From: Piezodorus guildinii | Taxonomy: Eukaryota > Arthropoda > Insecta > Hemiptera > Pentatomidae | Length of the DNA stretch: 64,000 bases | Assembly: GCA_023052935.1 (NCBI GenBank) | Contig: CM041297.1 | Location: 53,859,917-53,923,916 of the forward strand | Reading direction: 5' to 3' | In this document: positions 49,708 through 63,600 of the stretch, one piece after another | Numbering within the stretch: position 1 is the first letter of the stretch | Layout of the letters: each line of letters begins with the position of its first letter | Position numbers and translations under genes: made by a program | Notes under the pieces: generated by a model | Database searches by the model: none | What the model was told of the DNA's origin: nothing | The model's input: the letters and a program-made list of their open reading frames with translations, nothing else

Positions 49708-50930
49708 CACCAAACTGAACACAGTACCGAAGTACCTAAATTTAAATCAATAACAAAAAATTTTAAAAAATAATCTAAAAAACACATAAACCTAACACAC
49801 CTCTAAACATTGATCAATGAAATAACTAATATCAATGGTGGCCTATGGCAAGAACTACTTTATCCGCGCCGCATCACTTTTCCTATTGTATTATTACGCA
49901 GCTGGTGGTTCCAAGATTTTCTAAAACAGGGATTAATAAATTTATTAAAAACTTTTTGAATCGTTAAATTATGTTTTAATTATTTTTACATATTCAAAAA
50001 TATAAGTATATACCCAAACAACTGATGACATCACGTTATAAATGTTGGTAACATTTGTTTTGTCGAGCGCAAGGAAAAAATACTTTTAAACGATGAACAC
50101 ACCAAAATTAATTAATTAAAAAATATGTATATAAATTTAGCCCAAACCTTGAATACATTGAGTTTTCATGTAATTGCCAATTATTAAACCAGATCGATCA
50201 GCCTGGGATATTTAAATAATATTGGAAGTTTCCACTTGATACAAACATTAATCGGAATAAAATAATAATGTAATCTTAATTTAATATATATATATTTTTT
50301 TAATATTTGAAAAGACACGGGACTAACCTTAAAACCTGTTTTCTCAATACTCCTCCAATTAAGGTCGCTTAAAATGCCATAGAAATAATTTCAAGAATGG
50401 AAAATTATATCCAATATAGTAATTATCACTATGATAAACATATGTATGTTGTTCCAGCTACCGTAATATTTAAATTACGAGCTGTATGAGCAATTTACAT
50501 GGGATCGCTGTTTATTAAAAGTAGGAAACGGTATAAGGCATTATAGAAAGTACTGGCATGTTTCTAACTAATGGTTTTTAGGAAAGCTTATCCAAGTATT
50601 TCCTTTACAAAACTGAAAAAAATTAAGATTGTTTTAATTTTTTAAGCTGGGATGGAAACCAATAAGACATTAGTTTGCAAGCTTGATCACATGAAGACAT
50701 GGGTCACTCTAGGTTCATTCCCACTTGTCCTCTTAAGCCGATACTGATTACTTTTCCGTCCATGCCTCGAACATTGACCTGATCAGTGATCTTGGGGCGA
50801 CGTTGGCTGATGTCTCTTGTTTTCTGTCTATTCACAATCCTCTCATAATTCAGAATTTGTGCTGAAATAAACGTTTAACTCGTTGATTTCTGATTCGGAA
50901 TATAAAAAACATATTGCGTATTTTTTTTTT

Positions 50931-50962
<32 letters not shown>

Positions 50963-52080
50963 TTTTTCTTACCCTCTGGTTTTATTTTCAAACAAAATAC
51001 AAATACAAATATAATATGTATAGCTGTCAGATTTGTCCTTCTGTTACCCGGAGGTATTCTAAAGAGGATTGCTATATGCGCTGGATGCACTAGTAATCTT
51101 TCAAGGGCTTCTTCTAAGCCTTTATTTATCCATATTGCGTATGTTCTGCCTGGTCTCTAAGTGGTGAGGGAACGAAACTTATAAAATGGGTAGAAACATT
51201 CATTATATAAGCAGATAAATATACAAAAATAATTTAAACCTTTGACCGACTGACTATTTGAAAAATATTATATTCCAAATAACAATGTCTAAATGCATAA
51301 TGAATGGTATCATGACTGAAGAGTATAATTTATGCGTTAATTAATTATTTGGAGCGTATTGATTTAAAATTAAATTATGTAAAGAAAAAAACAACTTAAT
51401 TTTAAGTACCCTTACAGTAATATAATTTTACTACCCTTAAAGTAAATACGCTGTAGTGGCCAAGCTTGCTATAGCTTCGTGCTTTATGTTTAGCAGCAGC
51501 ATTGATTTGATGGTTTTCTTTTATTTCGCATTGAACTCATAAAATAAATTTAGATCATCCAACTCAAGTAAAAATAGTTGAATAACCCACTTTTTCTGTC
51601 CTAGCTTTAATATATGTTTACTTACATGTTTCCATAATTTTATCATTCAATATTATTTCTATAAAGTAAATAATGTTTATTATTATTTTTTATGGAAATC
51701 ATACGTTGATGCTCGATACTCACACGTTCAAGGCTGATATTTACACACTATAGAAGAAGGTGTTCTATGAATTTATTTCAGAACTCTTTGGTTATTGGAT
51801 TGGAGGTTATTTTATGGTTATAACAATCGGTGTTATGAATGTGACATCTAAATGGATCCTCTCATTGGGATAATGAATCCATTAAGTTTAAAATTAAAAT
51901 TAATATCCCCAAACGGGTCCTGTTGTTAGCGTAACATGTTATAAGGTTTAATTATACTCTTGATTTATTGAGCTGCTGATATTTATTTTTTATTTAATTA
52001 TTTATGTAGATTCTCTTTCAGTTTTACAAATGAGATCAGCAGTAAGTGTTATTTTGTCTAGTCCCTTGCCAGACCCAAAT
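49708..52080. promoter_or_regulatory. Divergent intergenic region between syndecan and TRAPPC9
   Basis: The start codons of the two genes point away from each other across 2.4 kb. A less AT-rich patch at 49840-49920 ('atccgcgccgcatcac') probably marks the syndecan 5' end. A second patch at about 50640-50860 is of unknown nature. The repeat element at 50931-51121 sits in the middle. No core promoter motif was singled out. Confidence 0.4.
50931..51121 (-). repeat. Second copy of the 24.4 kb tailed element
   Basis: The reverse complement matches 24463-24640: 'tgcatccagcgcatatagca', 'acctccgggtaacagaagga', 'gctatacatattatatttgt', then an A tail (here a poly-T run from 50921). It includes one half of the 24.4 kb hairpin (CTTTCAAGGGCTTCTTCTAA) at its far end. 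Confidence 0.75.
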
Positions 52081-52553
52081 ATGTCACACCCAGATTATGA
52101 GCAGTCCTATCATCACCATTCTGCCTTATTGATTCTTGTCAAACACTTGGGTATGTTGCATCAAATATGAATTTTATTCTGTTTACCCTTAGCTGATGCA
52201 CGAACGTTTTATAGGAGAGGAGCTACCTCAGAAGAACTTTTTAAAGTTGTTTGATCGGATAAATAAAATAAACAACATAAAAATAGTTGATAGTCTTGGA
52301 GTGAATAGGAATGTATGGGCGAGATATATTAAAGATTACCCTGTTGGCAATAATGACTGGGGAGATTTCCAAACTCATCGAAGACTTTTGGGTCTTATTA
52401 CAATTGGTAAATGATAATAAATATAATCTATTACATTTATACAAATCAATAACATAAATGTCATAATTTTTGGATATTTGCTTTACTTTTTTTTTTTTTT
52501 TTTGTTGCTGTTTTACTTGTCTCTACTTTAAGTTCTCTATAATATATGTATAT

Positions 52554-52629
<76 letters not shown>

Positions 52630-55600
52630 TTATAAAATACATTTATATTTATTTACTTTAGAAATAACAATTATTCTATTATCATCTCATTCTATTTATA
52701 AATGCTTGTGTGTGCTATTAGGAAAGTGTAAGACTCAAGTTGAACTGAATGAAATCTGCCGTATTCATGAAAGTTTAAAAGTCAAGTACACTACTACACT
52801 TTATGACTCAAGATGTATTATTCTTGGAATAAACGATGGCCCAAACACCCCAACTTTTGTTCCTCCATCATTTTTTAAAAGTAGGGGTTTATTTTATGCT
52901 ACTGATGGAGAAGAAAGCGCTAGTTTAGAAGACACTGTATCTGAATTCCTTTCATCTATATTTTGGGTATTAGAATCAAAAAGACATGAGAGAAGTCGTG
53001 AAAAGGTACGATCTTTTTACTATCCTTAAAATTTACTTAATAATTATATACAAATTATTTTTGGAATAAAAGGTAATATGGATTAAATGTGATCTTGATT
53101 TTATTAAGCTCTACTTTAAATTATTTTTTAATTGAAATTTTATACATGTTGCTAAGGATTATGTTTTAAATGTAGTATTCAAGCTCACTTATCATTCTTA
53201 TTTATTAATTTCTGAGCAATTTATAAAAACCTTTTAAACTTATTCTATTTAATTTCTGACCGATTTCAATCTTTCAAACACATTAATCGATTTTAAGTCA
53301 ACATATAATTATTAAAAATAATATCAAAAGTTTTTAAAGAAAATATTAAACGTTTTAGTGATAAATGTCTACAATAAAGGTTTCCAATTCATATCTAATA
53401 GCATAAATACATATTAGTTTGCTCTTAAAATAGGAAGAAAAGTAGATTTCTTTACTTTTTCAATATAGTTTTTAATATGTCTTTGCATTGTTTTTAACAT
53501 CTTTTATATTTGTTTTTAGATTGAACGAGTTTCGTTACTTTTGGCACCTTTTGAAAAAAAAGATTTTGTTGGTCTTGACATGGAATCTAGAAGTAATCGT
53601 AAGAGAAGCTTAGGTCGTATGACTAAACATTTAGGAGATCTATGTCTTCAAGCAGGCTTGCACAGTGATGCTCTCAATCATTATCATTCAGCTGTGGAAA
53701 TATTAAGGTCGATTAATGATTGGTTATGGCTAGGAAGTAAGTTGACTGCTTTTACTATTCAATTTATGTAAACTATAGTCTAAAAAAAAAAATAATTAAA
53801 AACTGACCAGTAATGTATAACTTTATATTTAATTAAGGTTATAGTCTTATAATTTAGATAACAATGATTGCTCCTTAAGAAAATCAAAAACTAATTTAAT
53901 GGTTTCCTCTCTATTACCCAGTACTGTTGAAATATTTGGGTTTAGTCCAATTTTATTCAGGTGGAATGAATAATATGGGCATTCTTGAAAAATATGCCTA
54001 ATGGTAAGGGTTCCATCACAATGGCACCGGGGCACGTACTGCTTATTAAAAAGATCCGAGTGTGTTAGCCGTGAGTGTCCTATCCTCAGCCAGGTCAGTG
54101 CGACCTCCTTCCTGCAGCTTTTATGTCTAGATGTGTACCTTGGTTTTACTGTTTTTTTTTTACATTCTTCAGTTTGCTTAACTGGCTATCGTCCCACATT
54201 TTCTGCCATCGGCCCTCTTCTTGCTTTTTGAGCGGTTCCCTGAGTTCAGATGTGGTCAAGATGACTGTTCCTCTCCCTGGGAGTGTGAGTGCCTGCCTCG
54301 CTGCTAGGTCCGCAAGCTCGTTACCGGTAATTCCCATGTGGCTTGGTACCCACACAAAGCTTACTGACTTGCCCAGGTTTCGCAATGCAGTTATATGAGA
54401 GTGAGTGCGAAATAATATAGGATGAATCGAATACAAGTTCTGTAAAACTTTAGTTTATATTATTTCCTGTCTAAATTTGATGAATTAGCAGGCTTGTTCA
54501 ATTTTTTTCTGTGCGTTAATCTTATTCGTACTTTGTAATGTTTTTAGGTGCTTGTGAAGGATTAGGTGCAGCAACTATGTGTGTTCGTTATCCTAATGCT
54601 GGGAAATCATTGTCTGTACAGAGGAATTCCTCACTTCAAGAAGGTTCACAAATGAAAACAAGGTTTTTTATTAAAATCGTTATTTGTTTTTAATAGATAT
54701 TTTGTAAATAAATTTTTGAAATATACATTGGAATTCTAATAACAGAAATACCTCCACTAAGAATACACTTGGAATGGAAATATTAGAACCATCTTCATTG
54801 CCAGCTCTTCCACCACCTACAAACGTATTATCTAATGAAGAGATATTGAAAGCTTATAGGGAATCAATTGTTCATTATAGTAAGGTGAGGAACTGGCAAT
54901 TTTCTTTTCTTTTTTTTTTTTTTTTTGTTTAATATTTATCCTTATTTTTGTAATCATTGTGTATAGTATCAGAATGCTGGTGTGATTGAAACTGAAGCAA
55001 GTTTTAAAGCTGCGAGGATAGCCGTGGAATTGAACATGATATTACACGCGGCTAACTTTCTTCAAAATATTGTTTTCATAAATCTTGTCATTCCAGAAGA
55101 ACAAAAGGTATTGTAAAAAGTAATGATTTTAGTTATATAAATGAATTTAAATCCTCAACATCTTTGTATATGTGTGTATCGACTAACTATGAGTAAAATA
55201 TTTAAAATAAATCTATTTACATGTTCCTATAAAGCAAACTAATTTCCCTATTCTGACCTAATTGCCATATAGAGTTTATAAATTATTCAATTTATTCATG
55301 TCACAAAGTTTGAAAATAGGACAGAGAGTGATATCCCTCCAATAACATCGTCCCTGGTAACATACATTTCTGAGTATATTAAAAAAAGATGATTGCCAAT
55401 GATCAGGGCCCATCTCTACTAATTTAGTAGCTAATGTTAGCTGTCATATTGACCATTTATGAAAACTATCAGTATTAGAAAGAAGGAAATCATATATTTT
55501 AAAGGGTGTTATTTTAAATCTGTAAAAGTAGTTGACTGCTGTTAAATGGAGAAAATATAAAAATTTAAAATATTAATTTTTAATTAGCAACCCATATCTA

Positions 55601-58600
55601 TGTTGCTGCCATAACAGTTAATTCATCATTTAAATTTGTTTATAAAAATTGATTTAAACGTATTATGTTTTTAGATTCAAAGATTAATGACTCTTTCGGA
55701 TCTTTACACAAAAATGGGATTTTTGCGGAAAGCTTCATTTTACCAACGTTTAGCAGCATCTCGATATGTGTCTGCCAGAAATCCGCAGACTGACTGGGAT
55801 CAATGCTATAGCCTTATGATTCAGTCTCTTACTGGTCATCGCCTTACCTTGGACCCTGCTGATTATCCTATGAGTATGTCATTATTATTTTCTTTTCTTC
55901 AACATTTGTTATTTTAAAATTTTCTATAAACTTATAGTATTATATAAAAACTTTAAGTATTTAAACCATGTGTTGAAAAATCAACACCAAAATCAAATTT
56001 TCCTAAACCCACCCTTATTACACTTTTAGAGGACCCTCCAGTAAAAATTTCAGCTTCGTTGGTATTGTAATTTTTGAGATACTGCGATGACCTTATAAAT
56101 AAGTGAATGGTAGCTTTCTTTTATAAATATAGATGAGAACTATAGTTTTGAAAATCATATTAATTTTATCAACGCTCTAAATATGTTCAATTCATTTATA
56201 GATGGAGAAAACGGATGGGGTAGACTCCAAAAACAAGTCCTACAAGATGTGGTAGTTGCTGCCAGACGTGTCGGACACTCCTCCTTAGCCACACGACATA
56301 TGACCCTCTTACTCCAGGTGATGTGGTCCGAACTCACCCCCGCTGAGAGACATGAAGCAGCTCTTCAACTGAAGGGTATTGCGGCTCAGTGTGAAGGTTC
56401 TCCAGTTCCTCTCGTCCTCGAGTCAGGCCTTGTTATCCCACCAGCTAATCTCATTCACATTCCTACCGCTGAGTATGAAATAAAGTCTATCTTTGGTAAT
56501 GTGTTGTTTTTAAGTTAAAGGATAGAAAATTAATCAAGACTGCTGAAGAAATTGTTTTATTTTTTACTTATTCAATTAGTTTAATGTGTCTCCTGATAGA
56601 TATGTTTTATTTAATTAATGAAAACATAAAAAGAAATTTTTTATTATATTTACAAAGTAGCCCGTGTTAATAGAACTCTCAAGTGATAATAAGAATATAC
56701 AGAAAATATAGGTTTTTTTGATTACATCAACAAATTTGTCTTTTCCTTATTTGATTATTTAGAAACAATTAAAGTAAAAATTAATAAAAATAAAAGAATT
56801 ATTAGGATATAAATGAAAGATGCCATAAACGAAGAATTAAAATAATAAATAATGATAAAGAACTTTCATCAATACAATCATTATCAGGAAATAAATCAGA
56901 TCACATTTATTCACTCGGAAGCCAGCAGATTTCACATCAACAGTAAGTAAAAGTACAACTAGAGGCATTACGTTATTGAATCATTATTAAATTCAGTTAT
57001 ATTATCTAGCACAACACTGGTTTAGCATGGTAAATGATTAATTTTGTTCATGGCTAGTGAATCTATAGTTAAGAGGATATCCCAAGAGGTTGCGTTGGTA
57101 GAGGATTCTACAGCTCATCTGTAAACAACCTTGAATTTTGTTTAATTTAAAATTTTTTTTTCATGAAATTCTAGAATTCAATTGAAAACCATCTTTTACT
57201 TTCACTTACTTTTAAATGAGTTTCATTGGATATAATATAATTCTTAAATCATTTTTTGACTTAAAATTTGTTCCAGAATTCTTAAATTTATTTTTACAGT
57301 CTATGGGAGCCCGTGGCTGAGTGGCTAGCGCGCTAGTCTCTCATGCTAGAGGTTCTGAGTTCGAATCCCAGTCCCAGCGGGGCTTTTATAAGGATGAAAA
57401 AAATGGGGATTCACGCACAGCCTCTCCCCTGGGTATGTGAGACCCGTCAGCCAAACGGTGGCCACTCACAAAATTAGTCGTAAGGAGTGATGACCCTACA
57501 CTAAAAATTACATCGTGAAACGTGAGTGTAAATTCGCAGGAGTTTACACCATGAGGCCCAGGGCCTGCACGGCCTGTCGCGCCACTGGAAGAAGAATTTT
57601 TACAGTTTGGGTTATTGAAAGTTGTTTATTGCACGCACCAGTTTTTTTATAATGTAAATACTGACTATTCCTATTTTTAAATATAATTTTTTTTTGTCAT
57701 ATTTATACCCTCAAATACACAATAACTATCTGCTTCCTCCTGTAGTGAAAAAGAAACTCTCCTTGTCAAAGTTAAGCTGAACTTTTATTTATTCAAGAGA
57801 GTAAGCAGCTGAATGTAAGAAAATAAAAGATTAGGAGAGATGAATTAGTGGGAACTAAATAACTTTTAAATGCTACTGGAATATAAGATGAGGAAGATGG
57901 TCGCGAGGAGGGGGGGAGAGAGGAGAGGAGGGTGCGATCATCAAAAAACACACATTAACAAGTAGTACTTATTTTTAATTGTGTGCTGACGTTTTGGCCT
58001 ACATTGTGGGCCTTCGTCAGGGCTAAGAGAAACAAGATAACAACCAATGTAATTAGTCAGATACAATAATATGATGACAGTAATACAATATGGAAACAAA
58101 CATAAAATTAAATATAAAATCATAATAAGATGACAGTAATAAAGTATAGAAGCCAAGATAAAATAAGATGATAATATTGCAATTAGAATATTTGAAGACT
58201 ATAAAAAGAAAATAAGCAAGTAATTAACTGTTAAAAGAAGAATAATATGTGAACAATTAAACTTTTAAATATGAACAATTTTGAAGTGATATTTGACGGT
58301 AGAACATAAAAAGAATGTAGGTAGTATAAAAAAAAAATAAATAATAATCATTAGAAACGAGAAACCATAAGAATACAAATTTTTAAGTAAGGAATGTAAT
58401 ATTAAACTAACCATTATATTTGAGGATATATAACGGAAAAAGATGTAAATAAGGAAAAAGGGATAAAGTAATAAGTGATGAAGTAGTACAGGAATATAAG
58501 TTTTTAGAAGCAAAGTTTGCCGAACGTCGGCACCAATAAATTAAGTTTACGCTTAATTGTGTGTTAAATTGACTGCACCCTCAACCAACTTCTCTCACAA

Positions 58601-59776
58601 AATATATTTGGAGTGTTTAAAAACTAAATATATCCACAACTTTAGTTTCACTTCTTATGAATCACTTACTTACATTCAATATTTTTTTATCCGTTTGCAT
58701 TTATCCAAAGATGTTCAACAGATTGTTTTGACATTTCTTCAACAACAGAGAAAAAGAAATAAAAAAAAAAATAACCAAATGACACATTCAAAGGATAAAA
58801 AAAAAAAATAATCCATGGATGTGCAGAGTAGAGTTCTAGATTATCCATCGAAATTTTAAATAACTTTATAGTAGAAAAAACTTCAGAATATTAACGTTTT
58901 TGGATGGTTTTATTTCAAATTAAGTTTTCAATGGATATACTCATTATTGAAAGAGAGAGACCAATACAAAATTAATTTAATATGTTTTATCATTTCTGTA
59001 TTTTTACAGGAGCTTTGTTGTTCACAAATTACGACAGCATTTACAACCTATGAAAATGGAAAAAGTCAAAGAAGATTATGGTCCATTTTTATTTACACCT
59101 CTTAACTTCGGTTCAATGGAAAGAAAGTCAGGATCGGCTAAAGATAGTAAACTAAGTAAGCTATAAGATTTTGTCCTAAGAGCTATTTCAGGAGATCACT
59201 TTATCATTATATAAGTTTAAATTGTATTTAATAGACTATCTTTGGGTTGCTGAAGAAGAGTGTGAAGTCAAAGTAGAATTAACTAATCCTCTGCCCTTCG
59301 AATTAGAAGTATCTAACATGGTAAGGCAACTTTTATTATACAATCATAATAAATATTTACCTATTAAATTGGAAAAGCAATAAATTTAATTAGATGAGGA
59401 AGATGGTTGGGGGTGCGGTCATAAATTAAAAACACACAATTAAAAATAAGCGTTATTTTAATTATGTGCCGACGTTTCGGCCTACAATGTGGGCCTTCAT
59501 CAGGGCTAAAAGAAACAAGATAACAACCAATGTAATTATAGACTTAATAATGCGTTAGGTATATAATAATAATATGACAGTAATAAATTATGGGAACATA
59601 AATAATATTAAATGTAAAATGATAATAAGATGACAATTATAAAGTATGGAAATAAGGTGACAGTTACAAAGTATGGAAATAAACAAAATTAAGATGATAG
59701 TTATAAAGTATGGAAGTAGACATAATTGAGATGATAATATTGTAATGAGAATATATAAATAGAGACTAAGTAAACG

Positions 59777-59811
<35 letters not shown>

Positions 59812-60646
59812 AAAAAAAAATAAAATAAAGGAAAAATATGTGAACAATTAAAATTTTAAATATTAACAATATTTTATTATCAATTTTTATATTTATTATC
59901 TTTTTATATATATATTTATTATTTTTTATATTTATATTTATTATCAATTTTTTTATTTATATATTTATTTAATTTTCGTACTCCCCTTTTTTATTTATTT
60001 ATTTGTTTACCTACTAGATTACTGTTTATTTATCATTTCCTTCGACAGCTCCTTATCGTCATTCGTTATTACCTTATCATCATTCATCATTTATCATCGT
60101 CATCCGTTATTACTTAAAATCTTTACCTCGTCACTATTTCTTACAATTTTATCAAATACTCATAAGTAATAACTCAAGTACTCTCAAGTAATGACTTTTG
60201 GCTATTTTTTAACAATCGAATCAGTAAACATAACTTAGCTTCTTGGAATTTTCCTAACGCACATTCTAGTTCTCATATTTTCCGTTCCACGCAATGAGCG
60301 TTTTTTAAACTGGGAAACATCACTTCTGTAGGCAATGCTTTCACGTCGTCACGTAAGTATTTTTTCTTATTGATAAGGGTCTTTTTTCATCGCCCATTTC
60401 TTTCTCCCCCTTTCCATACTCATATCTTTCTCCGTTACATATCCTGACATATAATTATTAGTTTAATATTACATTATTTTAAAATTTAAATTATTATTTT
60501 TTATTCATACTGTTTCTCTTTTGTAATGACTATATTTTTTTATATATTACCTATACTCTTAACTATGTTTTTAATATATTACCGTCATATATCAACTCAA
60601 AATTGTTAATATTTAAAATTTTAATTGTTCACATATTTTTCCTTTA

Positions 60647-60681
<35 letters not shown>

Positions 60682-63600
60682 CATTTACTTAGTCTCTATT
60701 TATATATTCTCATTACAATATTATCATCTCAATTATGTCTACTTCCATACTTTATAACTATCATCTTAATTTTGTTTATTTCCATACTTTGTAACTGTCA
60801 CCTTATTTCCATACTTTATAATTGTCATCTTATTATCATTTTACATTTAATATTATTTATGTTCCCATAATTTATTACTGTCATATTATTATTATATACC
60901 TAACGCATTATTAAGTCTATAATTACATTGGTTGTTATCTTGTTTCTTTTAGCCCTGATGAAGGCCCACATTGTAGGCCGAAACGTCGGCACATAATTAA
61001 AATAACGCTTATTTTTAATTGTGTGTTTTTAATTTATGACTGCACCCCCAACCATCTTCTTCATCTAATTTCTCTACGGTCAACAAAACTCCATCATTAA
61101 TAAATTTAATTATTCTAATTATGTCTTTTGTTTATGATAAACCTCTTATGATTGACTTATAGATAATAGCTTTTTGTGTAGAACCATCTCATCCTACATG
61201 TTAATTTATTAATTAAAATGATCTTACATTAATAAGAAAAGCTTAGAAAATTAATTAAACAATCTTTTTAGAGGCTATTAACGAATGGTGTGGTTTTTGA
61301 AACACTTCCACTTACTGTTACTCTACCTCCGGATGCTGTGAAATATCCTGTAACCCTTGCTGGGACGCCCAAAGAAGTTGGAGAATTAGAAATCTCTGGT
61401 AATTATTTATTAACCTCAGTATTATCTGTTAAAATTATTATATTTTTACTTTCACTTACCTATTTATGAAATATATAGTAAGGGGAAGTATTGCGAAAGT
61501 TTTCTAATTCCAGTTTTCAGTCTAAATAACCATGTCCTGCATAAAGGTCTGTGTGTCCGTGTGTTTATGGTAAGTCCAGCACAAAAACGAAAAGATGTAC
61601 GAAAATGAAATTTCATATTTTAGACAACTATACGCCCGAGATGTTACAGCAACTATTTCATCAAAATCAGCTAACCAGAAGGGCCACTTTATACCATGCA
61701 TTTTGCACCTTTTTACGATTTTATCATAAATGGCTCCAACGATTTTAATTAAACTCGCTTTATGTATATGAAATTTAATGGGCTTTAATATGATGTAGGT
61801 TTTATTTTGATTGAAATAGTCTGACGGGGCTCAAATGCAGATACTTCAAAATTTCTTCCTCTAAAGTACCTTTAATTTTGATTGAAAAAATTAACCATAT
61901 CATCTTAATGACATTGATGAAGGACGGCTAAATATACAAGTTGGGCGAATTTGATGACCAACAAAAGGATAAAAGAGCAAAACTATTTTTTAATGTAATT
62001 TTTGATTTTTTGATAATAAGAACAGAAATATAGACATACAATATACTGTTGGAAAGAGACAGATTTTAGAAAAAATATTATCTGATACAAAAAATTGTAA
62101 AAGGTAATATAAAGTGACGAATAGGGAATAAACTTATTACTGGTTAACAATTTAATATAGTTACATTATTTAATCTAAATCATATGTTTCCAACGAAAAT
62201 GAAATCATGTTTTAGTAAAATTAACTTAAAATATTTTTTAAATTGAAGTATAGTTAATAGTTTTTAAATTAATTTTAACAGTTGTGGTAAGTGAAAGTCC
62301 TGTTGCCCGCTCCAGATTTTTATCTTTTAAAAAAAAGCTTTATTTTATGATTTTTTTTTTCTTGCTACTGCTAACACGAAATATGAATATTTACATCTTT
62401 GATTTTGACCATCCAAAAATAATGCTTTTTATATTGTATTTTATTCCAATTATTTCTAGTTAAAATTTGATGTTGACGTTCTTATAATTTATAAGATGTA
62501 TAACAAATATATTATTCGGAACAGTCTCTTCTAATTTGTTTATATATTTATTTATCATAACATATAAAACATGATTATTAAAACATTACGTTTCGAGGTA
62601 CCTTATGCCTCATCTTCAGATTTTCAAATATCATATTTATTTCCATATTATATCCTAATATAGGTCAATTGCTATTGTAGTATTATTCATATTAAGTTCC
62701 TAGATATGAATAATTCTGTTAAATTTATCTTTTCATTGTCACATATTAATTATCTCAACCTTTTGTTGCTATGCACTTGCAACTATCATGTAGACTAAAT
62801 TAGCTAATGTATGATGTATAATGATATACTTGATAGATTTTTATTTATAATCTTAATTTTTGTAGGTTATTCAACTCATACATTGGGAGTTAAGAGCAAT
62901 TGTCGTTTAAAAAATCTACCTAAAATTCAGCAATCACATTTTGTCATAGAAGTTGTTCCCGCCCTTCCTCTACTTGAAGTTTGTAACTTAAATCATAATA
63001 TTTATTGAAATTCAAGAATTTCATCATTGAATTAATTTAGATATGATTGTTTGTTTAGGCTAAAATCGTCATGGGACCTGAAAATGAGCAGACATCTTCT
63101 GTTATTTCTCTCTATGCTGGTGAAAAGTAATAAACTGTTTTGTTTTAATTTTACAAAATTCCAACTCCTGTGCTTTGTTGTTTTATAAAATCTTAACTTT
63201 ATTTTGCATATTATTGGTATTTATTTACAGTGCTCGGTAATATTAGGTTAATTTAATTCTTATTTATTCCATTTCTCAGGACTGTCTATGATCTAGTGCT
63301 ACAAAATGTTGGAAGAGGTCCTGTTGAAGTTGTCGAAATCATCGTCGATTCCGGAATAGACCCAAATATGATCACTTGCGACACTACCCCTCTCAAAGAC
63401 CATCTGCCTTTGGCAGAAGATGAAAAAGTTCGACTACCTGTTACTTTCTTTGCTGTTGCTAGTTTCGTCAACAGTTTTCCTCCAGGTTTGTCTAATTCTC
63501 TGAAATATTTTTTCCTTTATTGTATAGAGGATTGCAGCTGTTAAAATATTTGATTTACAGATGCTGCCAGTATGAGAAGCAGTTTATTTTCTGGGACCAA

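Larger units (their letters stand above)
59390..61066. mobile_element. Large foldback element with hammerhead-like arms, about 1.7 kb
   Basis: Arms of roughly 480 bases (59390-59875 and 60590-61066) are near-perfect reverse complements down to the poly-A (59777-59809) and poly-T (60650-60680) tracts. The same open frame appears on both strands (59588-59947 and 60625-60870) only because of this inversion. The roughly 700-base centre is AT-rich, with short imperfect 'tttattatttat' and 'catcgtcatccgttatta' repeats. It is inserted in TRAPPC9 intron 11. The ends match the diverged copy at 57885-58600, which identifies it as a family. Confidence 0.9.

Noticed and set aside
52196..52214. ATG at 52196 as an alternative TRAPPC9 start or an indel in exon 2
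   Set aside because: An apparent frame clash disappeared when the acceptor at 52213-52214 was used, so no frameshift or new start is needed.
54001..54398. Plus-strand open frames in TRAPPC9 intron 4
   Set aside because: They are antisense to the RNase H fragment [15 protein letters not shown], which is clearly the coding strand.
56473..56518. Extension of TRAPPC9 exon 9 to the stop at 56518
   Set aside because: Phase and family alignment require the donor at 56473; the extension is intronic.
59588..60870. Identical hydrophobic open frames on both strands resembling membrane proteins
   Set aside because: They are AT-rich inverted arms read through poly-T; the F-rich runs come from homopolymers.
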